The position numbers were made by a program, and so were the translations under genes. The notes under the pieces were generated by a model. It had not been told where the DNA came from. It did not search any database and saw only the letters and a program-made list of their open reading frames with translations. From Taxillus chinensis (lineage: Eukaryota > Streptophyta > Magnoliopsida > Santalales > Loranthaceae): a stretch of DNA of 64,000 bases. Shown piece after piece: positions 1 to 10,663 of the stretch. Within the stretch, counting starts at the first letter, position 1. Every line of letters starts with the position of its first letter. The DNA is taken from assembly GCA_023512835.1 (NCBI GenBank), contig CM042089.1, positions 26,416,440 to 26,480,439 of the forward strand. The letters run 5' to 3'.

Positions 1-1420
1 TTTATATATTACTATCCCAACAAAGCCAACGTACTAGCTTGAATTTGTACCCTATACAATTGACGCTCATCACCTAGGATATATTTCACTTCCTGTGACC
101 ACCATTGTGACGTCTAATATCGTCTATGTTTTACTTGTATTTTTTCCTTGTTTTCGTTGTTTTATGATAAGTTTTTTTCCTTTTCATTTATTATGATATG
201 GATTCCTCCTCGTTCACCATGGATAAAAAATATTTACATGATGAATTTTACTTCGAAAACAATAAAGATAAACCTTTGTGCTTTTTTAAAAGTTCCTTTA
301 ATACTCTTCATTTGTTAATTTATACAAGCAACATATTATTCTCATCTCATTTCTCACCAAATCCAAATCCCTTTTTTCGAGTGATTTGAACTATATTTTT
401 GCGAACAACATTGGGATGAAATTATGAATTTTCTTATTCCTTTATCATCCCAATATGACATATCCCCCTCACACAAGGAGGAAGAAGAACCCTCCTCCAC
501 TTCTTCGCATTCACTTCATGTCCTCACCAACCAACAAGATATTTTTGTTAATACCAATACCAAATCAATACCAATATTGGACTAATATAATCAACAATAT
601 AGTATTGGTATTGGTATTGGTATTAATACACCAATACCAATATCCAATATAGGTATTTGAAATTGGTATTAATATCAATACCAATGGTGTATTGTTAACA
701 ATATTGGTATCGATGTATTAATATCAAAATATCAATACCAATTGGATTGGTATTAGTATTTGGTATTGTATACACCAATATACATACAATGTCGACATGA
801 CGTTGGGGCCTTAACAATGGTATTGGTCCCCATTGGTATTAATACTAAATTATTAGTATTGACCATTAGTATTATTTGGTATTAGTATAATTAATACTAA
901 TAGTTTATTAGTATTATTTAGTATTAATACTAATAAACTATTAATATTAATTAATATCAATGCTAATGGTATTAGTATTGACCATTGTCTTTATTAGTAT
1001 TTATAAGGATAATGGTAAATACCAATAAACTATGTCCTTAATAGTTTTATTGTTGATTTTGACCATTACCATTGATATTATCCCAAAGGGAAGGGATGTT
1101 CACACTCACCAAACCTATAAACACATCTGCCTTACAATATTTATGATGTTTGAATATCAATATCTAAACATAAATTAAATATTTAGATATTATTTTTTGA
1201 ACATTAAATTTATTTTTCAAACACTAATCATTTGTTCAAAAACAAGTATTCAAACATAAATATGATATTTAAATATTTAATTTATGTTAGAATAGTATAA
1301 TATTTGAATATTAATTTTAAACATTATAATATTATTTAAATATTATTATTTTAAATATTTTTTTTAATTATTTGAATAATTTCAGTGAGTGAGGTTGTTT
1401 AATGTGGAATCTATTTTGTT
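1..1420. other. AT-rich intergenic DNA upstream of BUB1
   Basis: No gene is recognisable on either strand. The short open frames here have low-complexity composition and no family resemblance. The stretch holds the TTGGTATT-type repeat described separately, then a very AT-rich tract (about 1130-1400) of ATATTTAAATATT-like sequence. The BUB1 promoter must lie at its right end. Confidence 0.6.
537..1075. repeat. Degenerate GGTATT/AATACC short-period repeat
   Basis: The hexamer GGTATT and its complement AATACC recur dozens of times in both orientations, as direct runs (ATTGGTATTGGTATTGGTAT at about 604-623) and inverted copies, often spaced by TAATAC or AATATT. Because both strands are represented, the tract is strongly self-complementary. 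It grades into TTAGTATTA-like variants after about 840. I see no terminal repeats or coding capacity. It may be a decayed simple repeat or a palindromic MITE. Confidence 0.65.
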
Positions 1421-1444
1421 TCAATAGTTACCAAAATCAAGTTT

Positions 1445-1453
1445 TTTCCCGCC
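1445..1453 (+). promoter_or_regulatory. E2F/DP binding site upstream of BUB1
   Basis: TTTCCCGCC is an exact match to the E2F consensus (TTTSSCGC family). It lies 42 bases before the BUB1 start codon, on the same strand. E2F sites of this form are known to drive S/G2-phase genes in plants, and a mitotic checkpoint kinase is a natural target. The site is seen directly; its use is inferred. Confidence 0.6.
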
Positions 1454-1494
1454 CTTCCATCTTATTTCCAACCTGTTGAACCATCGCCGACGAC

Positions 1495-4400
1495 ATGGTC
1501 GCCATCTACGAAAGCCCACCGGACTCTGCTTCCGATCTCGACCCTCTCTTGCCATGGCTTTTGTACCCTCTCTCTCTCTCTCTCCATGTTTGTGTGTGTG
1601 TGAGATAGAGAGAATCTGCTTAGAACTGGAACTGACATCTGTTCCGATGCAGATCAATCAGGAAGGTCTTCGACGATCGGGGCGAAAGATCCGAATCGCG
1701 ACGCAAGCTTTTCTCGCAATGCATCTCCGCCTTCAAGGACGATGAAAGATACCGAAACGACCTCAGATTCCTCAAGATCTGGTTCCTCTATGCAAGTGTT
1801 CCAGTTCTCAAACCTAATTTTTCTATTTCCGTCAAACCGCTGCTTTTGTTTCCAATGTCTGAGTGTTGAAATGCTTCGTTTAGTGGATTTTGGATTTGGG
1901 TGTGTTTGGTACGGTTGTTTTCTGCAGATGGATGTCAATCCCGAAGAACATGAGAACATCTACGGAGAAATGGAGAAGAATAAGATCTGCGCTGGCCATT
2001 CTTCGGTGTATGAATGGTATGCCTTGTTCCTAGAAGCCAAGGGGAAGCTGCTTGATGCTCACCTGATCTATCAGACTGGAATCTCGAGGTTTCATTTTGA
2101 CAGCATTCTAATATTTAAGGCTTTTCGTTTTTGTGTTTTTATAAATTTCATTAGTTTTTCGGTCGCTTTCTCTTAGGAATGCTGAACCACTTGAGAGGTT
2201 GAAGAAGGCACTGGCACTATTTCTTAGTAGAATGTCTGATATAGTGAATGCCTGTACAGTTCCAAAGGTATGTCGATAATTTAACTTACATTGGGTAGTG
2301 TATGCGGCAACTAATATACATACACAAGCGTGTACACTCATTGGTGTAATACGATAAATATCTCTTGGATAGTTGCATATTTATTTGATCTATTACTATA
2401 TCTTTCGAGTTGCAGTCATTGAATTTAGTTGATGCGCAGCAGACCTGGGCAACTATCACCTAGACTTGTAATTCAAACTAGGAGTGGTTTATTGCATTCG
2501 AACTTTTGCCTCGAGGCAACTTTTTGTCATTGAAAGGTTGTTTGGGGAGCTTCTCGTTATATATAAGAATTTGTTCAAAACACCTAGTATATGAGGAGTT
2601 TATTTTTCTTATCTATAAATTATTTAAACTTTAGACTTCACAGCATGTTTATTTCCTAAACAAAAATAAACTTTTCCAAACAACCCCTTAGACACATGAC
2701 AAAATTCAAGAAGTGCGTGCATATCATGCTGGAGCCTATTTCTCTGTTTTTTCGTTTGTTTGTTTTTGTTTTTGTCTTGTTTTTTGTTTTTTTTGTTTTG
2801 ATTTTGTTTTTTTCTTAATGAAATTACTTTCGATTGTTGGAATGAAATGCAAAGATCAGCTCCAGCTTGGGAGCCCAAAATGTGGCCTTATGATAAAATT
2901 GTGCATTTTTCTACTTTTTTCAAAGAGGAGAAGGTGTGCCTCACCATGCGACTAAGGGTCTACTTGGCTAGTGAGCAAGGCTTCATTGGCTGGATTTCTT
3001 TTGAATTTTTGGTTGGTTTCCCATAAAGAGGTTTACTTGTTGTTCCCACCTTCTGTTTGCTGATGATACTCTTGTGTTTTGCGAGACAGATCAGGGACAG
3101 TTGTTCCATCTATAGTCCGTCCTTGTTTGGTTTCAGGTTGTTTTGGGGCTACGGAGTAATCTCAGCAAATTTGCTTTGATTCCTTCCCGTTGATAATGTG
3201 CCTCATTTGGTGGAGCTGACTAATATCTTAGGGTGTCAGACTGCATAGCTTTTCCTCTTGTATTTGGGTCTTCCGTTGGGGGTATCTTTTAAGGCTATTG
3301 CTATTTGGGAGTTGGTTATTGAGCAGATGGAGCGTCATTTGGCCGGGTGGAAGTGCATTTACCCCTCCAATGGGGGTCGACTCATTTTGCTCAGAAGCAC
3401 CTTGTCCAACTTGCTGACATACTATCTCTCTCTATTTCCTCCTCCTATGGTTGTGACTTCTCGACTCGAGCAAATCTAAAGGAATTTTCTTTGGAGATTC
3501 TAGGTGGGTGTGATGAAGATTCATTTGGTGGATTGGGTTAGTATGTGTCATCCCTTTTCTCTTGGCGGATTGGCCATTAAGAAGTTGTGCCGGTTTAATG
3601 TTTCTCTTCTTGAGAAATGGTTGTGGCGGTTTGGCGTGGAGCAGGGGGCTTTGTGGCAAGAGCCAGGAGGTTATTGCACTAAAGTATGGTGTTGCCGGTG
3701 GGGGATGGACCTCATTGTTGCCTCGTGATCCTCATGGCATGGGGTTGTAGAAATTCATCCGTGCGAGGTGAGACTTTTTCTTTCAGTTTGTGGGGTTTGA
3801 GTTGGGGGATGGTGCTTCTATCCGTTTTTGGCATGCTGTTTGGTGTGGTGATTCTCCCTTGAAGCTTGTTTATCCAGAGTTGTATCAGCTTGCATGTTCT
3901 CTCGATGTTTTTGTGGCCGATGTTTATTGTCGTCAGGGCCCTATCATGCGATGGGAGGTGACCTTCTGGTGCGCTGCATAGGGTTGGGAGTTAGAAACTT
4001 TCTCTTCTTTTTTTGACATGTTGTATTCAGTTCCCTCTGTGAGATTTGCTTCAGATAGGATGTGTTTGTGCCCCAATCAGGGAGCACGACTACTAGGTTC
4101 GAAGTTTTTACTCCCTTCTCATGTCTGCCCGGCTTGAGAGCTTTCCTTAGCAGGGTGTCTGGAAGGCGTGGGTTTTATCTATAGTTGTCTTCTTCCCTTG
4201 GACAGTTGTCCCGAGCAAGATTTTGACTATTGATTATTTGAGACGGAGGGGTTTCACTCTTGTTAGCCGGTGCTACATGTGTAAGACTTTAGCTAAGTGC
4301 ATGAATCATCTGTTCCTTCACTGTTTTTATGCTAGGGGGTTGTGGGATATGGTTTTGGGCTTGTTTGGGGTCTGTGGGTGATGCCTTCGTCCCTTTGAGC

Positions 4401-7400
4401 ATTGTTTGCATATTGGCTAAGGGGTGTGAGATGACATTCGGTAGTCTGGCGGGCTGTCCCTTATTGCTTTATGTGGAATCTTTGGCACGAGCGAAACGCG
4501 CTTGTATTTGACAACCAGGAGCGTACTATTATTGAACTCTGTTATTTTTTTTCATTTTTTGGAGGATTGGTTGTATGCTTTGGGTGGGTTAAAATTTTCT
4601 TCCATGTGAGATGTTATAAATGACTGTTCTTTTTGAGTTGGTTATAATTTTGCTCTTTGCTTCTTGTGTGCATTTTTTCTCTAATAAGTTTTACCTTATA
4701 AAAAAAGAATTTGCCTCATGGGACAAGTTATTGGAAAGAATTTGTAGAGCAACTCATTCTGCCTAGTTCCAAAATGCCGAGTAATGAAATTATGGGAAAT
4801 AAAAAAACAAAACAAAACAAAATTTTAGTAGTCTGGTATGGGACTACCCAATAACACATGCATACTCCTGGCAATTCATTAATCGTAAAATCCATTTTGT
4901 GATAAACGTGCATGCCTATTCCTTTGTAACACGTGAGATTCTTTTTCTTCTTCTTTTTCCCCTTGGGTAGGGGTTATCGTGTAGGGTGTACTTTTCCACG
5001 CAACAACAACACCTTAAAAATGCAAGGGCATTCTCTGCTCCGACTGCTGTTTTTGTTTCTATATTTTTGATTCACCTGCTCAATTAGTTTCGTTTATTTT
5101 TATTTTTTACATCCTAGATTACTCTTGTAATTTGTCTTATGTGTTTCATGTGGCCTTCAAATAATAATATTGAATTGTAAATTGGGTTCAAGATCAAACT
5201 CCATAGATGATGTGGGTAGGATTTCGGAATATAAATGGTCTAGTCCATCATGGAGTGGCCTAAATGGGTTGGCCCGCACTCAGAATTTAACTGATTTGGT
5301 TTGATACCCATGCAAACCGGATTGATTTATATTTATTTATTTATTTAAAATAAATATTATAAGTTAATTTTTATTAAATATTTTTTAAAATTTTAATTTT
5401 AAAATTAAATTTAAAAGTTTATATTTTTAAACTTTAATTTTAAAATTAATAGATTTATATTCTAGGTACTAATATACTATATAAAATTAGTAATAGTTTT
5501 AAAAAAATTATTTTAAAGAAACTGATTTGCGGATCGGTCTGCATCCGTACGAATTTGGCCCACATGGATCGGGCATAAGCAGATCGATCCGTTTAGGCCC
5601 GCGATTAAAATGGATCATAATTTTTTTGTCTAATTCGCTCTGTTCGTACGGATCGCGAACTAATCCGCGGACCGGTGATTCATTTGATACCCCTTATAGG
5701 ATTGTTTGATGCATTGATGCTAGACAAATGAACCGAAAGACTTGCTCAAATTTTGCAATTCTTATGAAATAATGGAGCAGCATACTCTGGAAAGGGCGAA
5801 CAAAACCCTTCCAAGTCTCAATAGCACTAGTGGTTAATTTGAGCTTAAATGTATGATGGTGAGACTAATAATCCTTTGGTTTTTTTTTCCAGATAAATGT
5901 TAGTGAACCTGTCAAGCCCAAAGAGGACTATATAAATCCATGGTCCATGTCCACCATCGAAGATCTATTACGGAAGGTGCATTTTAAAACAGTGGAATAC
6001 AATGTAAGAAGGTTTAGTGAATGTTTTTATTACCCTATTAGAAACTGAAGTATTTGTTTAGTTTTTTTGCTTCACTTTTGTAACCCTTGTTTCAGGGATA
6101 CATTTACAATGCGAAGCCTTATAGGGGAAAAGTGCCATTATCTTCTCTAACAAGAAACAAGATTATTGATATAGGTGATTTCTTTTTCATGTATGAGTTA
6201 ATACATCTTGTTCACTGCTTTTCTTTGTTCGGCACATCTTCTACTATAATGTATGATTAGTTTTTTTTTATTGACAAACATAAATTCATGGAGACCAGGG
6301 AAGGGTCTTTGCATTTGAGTATTTTTTTCATGTTGCAGTGTCAAGAAATCTGTTTCATGCCCTGGCTATTAAAGAAAAAAGTCCTAAGTTGTATTGAGGT
6401 TTTGCTGCTGTCATTTTAACAATCGTGATGTGGTACTCCAAGGTTCACATACTTATCAGATCAAAGGGTGTGCTGGTCAAGGCGGATTCGCTAAAGTATT
6501 TAAAGCCTATGAGAACAGTAATTCTGATGAAGTTGTTGCATTGAAAGTAATTCCTCCCTCATCTTGTCTCTTCACCATAACATGAATTTTGTTGTATTGT
6601 ATCATTTATCTTTGCAGTACATTTGCAGGTACAAAAGCCAGCTTTCTTATGGGAGTTTTACATGTATCGTCAACTTGATATGCTTGTCCCTAATGAAGAA
6701 GTATGTCATTTTAACATTTTTTACATGCTATTGGACTTCTCTGATATGATTGTCTAAATGTCCCACTTATTGTTCATCTCTTGTTTTACCAGAGGTCAAA
6801 TTTTGGATACGCTCACAGAATGCACCTATATTCTGACTATAGCATACTTGTCTGTGATTACATAGATCATGGGACCCTTCATGTGAGTACCTGTCATCAT
6901 TAGTACTTGATTGAGTTTCATCAGTCCCTTGTTCTGTTTGCCAGGCTTTTGTTTAACCAAGAATCCTGTGCAGGATGCTATCAACAGTTATGTGGTTGTT
7001 GGTTCATCTATGGAAGAAGTGCTGTGTATTTATTACACCATAGAAATGCTCTACATGTTGGAAACTCTGCACAGTGTTGGCATCATTCATGGTGATTTCA
7101 AACCTGATAACCTGCTTATTCGCTATGCTAGGTAATTAAATTCTGCCAAACTTACCACGTCAAGAAATCATAAACCTTATTCACTTAATGCCTATTGGTT
7201 TGGGGCTGCATACTTCAATACTGTTTGATGTATCAGAGCAGACACTTAACCTTACATATTTGGACAACTCTTGCTCTTCACATCACCTGATAAAAATCAC
7301 TGAAACATGATAAGGTCATGGGGTAAATTTGCTGACTTGACTAACATGCTCCAATATCTATTAAATATGGAATCGCCATGATATGATTGTATTTTTTTCT

Positions 7401-8805
7401 TTTATCAACTACCAAACAGTTTCAGTTACTGGATTTGAAATATTACTTGTTAGGGAATGTGGTTTTATCTTTGATTCCATCTGTTAATTAGTGGGATATT
7501 ATTATTAATTGATAGAGTAATTAGGTGAATTTAGGATTGATATCCTAATATCTATATTACCGGAAATAGTTTGCTCTTTTTGTATAAGTATGTAGTCATG
7601 TATATAAAACATATCAATGAATTATTAGTTTATCCGTTCGTATCACCATCTTTTTGAGTCCACTTGTTCAGCTACTTTAATTGCTTTTCGGCATACAAAT
7701 TTCAGGCACCTACAGAAAGATGCCCATGGTATTAATTCAAAAACTTGGAATATGGCTGTGTATACTGGTGACTTTTTTCCTGATTTTTCATAGGGTGGGG
7801 TGGTTACTAATTAGGGCTCTGCTCCTGCCAGGGCTGCTCATGTTTGTGTTTGTTAACTGTTTAGTATTAATAAGCTGAACTTCTGGCAGGGATGATCTCA
7901 CAGAAGCTGATTTCCATGATCGGCGTGGCCCTTGGCGTGATCAGGTTATTTCTCATTGTGTCAGATCCAAGAAACTTAGCAGATAGGTTTTTTTCATTTA
8001 CAATTCCTCAAAAATCTTAATTTGCAGGGACTCTCCCTTGTGGATTGGGGAAGAGGAATAGATTTGAATCTCTTTCCTGCCCATATGGAGTTTAAGGGGG
8101 ATTGTCGAACTTCTGGCTTTCGTTGTATAGAAATGCAAGAGAAAAAACCTTGGACATTCCAGGCCAGTCTCTAACAAATATACATCACTATAGGAGATGC
8201 TAGTTTTGTTGATAATTCCAGAGAACACATATTGACACTTCCTATTTCTGATCACCAGGCAGACACATATGGCCTCTGTGTTGCTGTCCATATGATGCTT
8301 CATAGTTCAACTCTAAAGGTTGAAAAGAAATCTTCTGATGGTGACAATATTTATATGCCCAAATCATCTTTTAAACGGTATTTGGTTTTTTACTCTGCAA
8401 TTGATGAGATTAATTGTTGATCGTTTTGAGGCTTTCTTGATGTGTGGATGGTTGGCTATTTTCTTATTGCTATATTTTCTAGTATCATAACAGACTAAGC
8501 TCTTGATTTCTGTCTTAATTTTAATGGTATTGTTACGTATTTATCTCTTACTCCACGATATTTTTCTTTTCTTAACTGACTGAATTTTTTCGTTCTCTGT
8601 GCAACTGGGCTAAAGATATTGGAATGTTGACCTATGGAAGAATTTGTTTAGGAAGCTATTAAACAGTAATCCAGGTGAGGATCACATAAAAAAGCTCCAG
8701 AATCTGCGGAAGTCTTTCAACGATTACATGTGTTCAAAACCAGATCTGACTAGGAAACTACGACAGTTATTACTGAAGCAGAGGGCGTCCTTGTGTTCTT
8801 CTTAG
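1495..8805 (+). CDS. BUB1: BUB1-like mitotic checkpoint serine/threonine kinase
   Basis: Spindle-assembly checkpoint kinase expected at kinetochores. Exons by splice sites and phase: 1495-1562, 1653-1803 (donor uncertain; 1797 also keeps frame), 1928-2088, 2177-2267, 5893-6003, 6096-6174, 6443-6546, 6629-6700, 6793-6882, 6974-7131, 7890-7944, 8028-8162, 8259-8377, 8616-8805; about 527 residues. The N-terminal Mad3/BUB1 TPR region is about residues 20-157 ([14 protein letters not shown], then [14 protein letters not shown]). After a short linker comes the kinase: glycine loop GQGGFAKV (232-239), VALK lysine 255, catalytic HGDFKPDN (D350, K352, N355), DWG in place of DFG (D386), and DTYG at 427. 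HGD and DWG are what I expect of BUB1 kinases, so they are not defects. Intron 4 (3.6 kb) holds a LINE fragment. Intron 12 appears to be GC-AG. The start ATG is followed at once by the conserved DLDPLLPW. Confidence 0.93.
2416..2463 (+). other. Possible relic or alternative BUB1 exon
   Basis: After a good acceptor (GAGTTGCAG) the sequence reads [15 protein letters not shown] and then a TAG stop, in the phase left by exon 4. No proper donor follows. Joining exon 4 directly to 5893 keeps frame, so this may be a decayed exon or one that gives a truncated transcript. Weak evidence. Confidence 0.25.
3000..4705 (+). mobile_element. 5'-truncated L1-type LINE fragment in BUB1 intron 4
   Basis: Broken plus-strand reading frames match the C-terminal half of plant LINE ORF2. 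The reverse-transcriptase core [11 protein letters not shown] is at about 3053-3085. [11 protein letters not shown] and the region with [15 protein letters not shown] lie at 3262-3410. A zf-RVT motif (CYMC...HLFLHC) is at about 4270-4325. Several stops and shifts show it is dead. It ends near TTTACCTTATAAAAAAAG (about 4690-4706), a usual LINE tail. I could not find a target-site duplication, and the left boundary is approximate. Confidence 0.8.
5200..5710. repeat. Unclassified intronic repeat-like segment
   Basis: Within BUB1 intron 4, two similar phrases (TTTGATACCCATG near 5300, TTTGATACCCCTT near 5684) flank a very AT-rich core (5330-5515) and a GC-richer part with repeated GGATCG, GATCCG and CGTACGGATCG words. 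This looks like a small non-autonomous element, but I see no clear terminal repeats. The rest of 4706-5892 is plain intron. Confidence 0.3.
7447..7660 (+). repeat. Possible copia-like solo LTR in BUB1 intron 10
   Basis: The segment begins TGTTAGGGAATGTGG, has ATTAGTGGGATATTATTA and later TATATAAAACATATCAATGAAT, a layout typical of plant copia LTRs (TATA box followed by CAATGAA). The right end and a target duplication could not be fixed, so this is only a suggestion. Confidence 0.3.
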
Positions 8806-10663
8806 GTCATCATTGTTTGTATTTACTATTTCTTTGCAGTGCAGCCTCTGTTATTATAGAAAGTAGATAACTTTCTTGTTAAAAAACACAGTTTATGCAT
8901 TCTTACCTACAAACTTTCTGGACAACTTTACAATATCATCAAACTATTATGCTAGATAGAGAGCTTTCCAGTAAAAAACACATAATTTCACTTATCTACA
9001 GCTTTTTTGGTTAATGGGGTTTTAAACTTTATTATAGTTGCCCTGAGTTCTGGCTGTTGATACGGTGGAAGAAACTGCAGCAAGGATTTTTTTTAGTCTT
9101 CTGTATGTCATGCACAAATTGCGACACATATTAACCTTCAAGTTCTAGCGATGCGTAAAAGTTGTTTGTATTGGATACTTCTTAGATGGATGTATACCAC
9201 TTGCTAGGCATGTCTATCCTTAGTTTTCCTTGCTATCAACATGGTTTGCATTTACATAGTGGGCACGGGATATCTTATGTTACTTTTTAAACAGTCTGCG
9301 TGTGAAAAAGGAGTTACATCAATGTCTGCAAAGGGTAAAACTTTTCCACATTTAAAAAATATATATATACAGCCTTTTGAACCTGCTATTAAATTTAAAC
9401 TTTGTTCTATAAACTACATCTAAAAATGATGAGTTTCATTGACCGCAACAAGAGGTTGAATTTCCAATTCAAAAAAGTAGCGGAAATTGGTTCGGTTTGA
9501 ATTGATTTAAGTTATTTTTTAGACTAATTTGATGTGTTTTGATTTGAATGAAATCAAACCAAATCAAATCTGTTGCTTAGACAAAACCAAATCGAACCGA
9601 ACTGATCCAATTTGGTTTGATTCGGTTTGAATTGACAGTTTAAATTATTATCAATTTGGATCGATTTGACTTAATTTAGTTCATAAATTTTTGAATTCTT
9701 AAAATTAAAATGATATAAAATAAAAAAAATAAATAATGTATAAACATATCAATATTAATACATGTTAAATTTATAATTATTAGTCTCAAAATTTAATAAT
9801 ATAATTCACAAATATAACAAATCAAATATTAACAATCTTAAATAAATAAATTTAAAACATAAAAAAAAAATAATAATAATATTATTCAATTCAGATTGAT
9901 TCAAACTACAATTTTGAAATCTCAAATCAAGCCAAACCGATATATTATTTGATTTTAAACCAAACTAAACCAATTTTTATTCAGTTTCAACGGTTTAATA
10001 AATTGACGGTTTCAGCAAATTAGTTTGAACCGATTTTGACGGTTTGAACTGATATTTTTGAATAATCCGCTATTGTATTTTTGAAAATTAAGTTTACCAG
10101 TTAGATTTCCCACCTTGATTTGGCACACGCACTAGAAGGACAATAGTACAAAGGGGTGAAACAAAGGTTTTAAATTTTATGCGGACAAGTAGTAATCCCA
10201 TCAACTGCTACTGATTTTCCATCTACTGAAAGAAAGAGTTGTACACAAGAACGTGCTTGGAAATAGAGATGGAATTTCACCAATCACTTGTACTTGCTAT
10301 TGATTGCTGCATGCAGCAAAATTACACATTCTACATACAACACAAGAATTATGTGGACTCCAATTAGTTGCGCTATATAAAACTCTTGAATTATGTTTTC
10401 CCTCCAACTTCAGGGAGGCATAGTTGCCATTTTTGCCCCACCTGAAACGTAAAAGAAAAACATGATTCTAAAGAACAGACGAAAACCTATCGCCTTGCAT
10501 TCACAAATTAAAAATGCTCAAATTAGTACGGTTGCATTCAATGTGGTAAGATTACAAGTGCTCTAATTAGTCTAGTCTCAAGAAAGCTTACCAAAATTTA
10601 CACGTTGGGCTATGTTAGCTCATCTAAAATGTATTAATGATATAAACACAATGTGGAAAGTTC
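8806..10663. other. Convergent 3' region between BUB1 and FLY1
   Basis: The stretch between the BUB1 stop (8805) and the FLY1 stop (10664). Both 3' UTRs and both poly(A) sites must lie here, about 1.9 kb apart. No coding region is recognisable. It contains the MITE-like repeat at 9478-10072. Confidence 0.7.
9478..10072. repeat. MITE-like palindromic repeat (GGTTTGA-rich)
   Basis: The ends are TAGCGGA and TCCGCTA, an inverted pair. The left third is full of TTCGGTTTGAATTGA-type words and the right third of their complements (AAACCAAACTAAACC, TTTGAACCG), with an AT-rich centre. This suggests a foldback non-autonomous DNA element of about 595 bp inserted at a TA. No coding capacity. The family is unknown. 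Confidence 0.4.
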
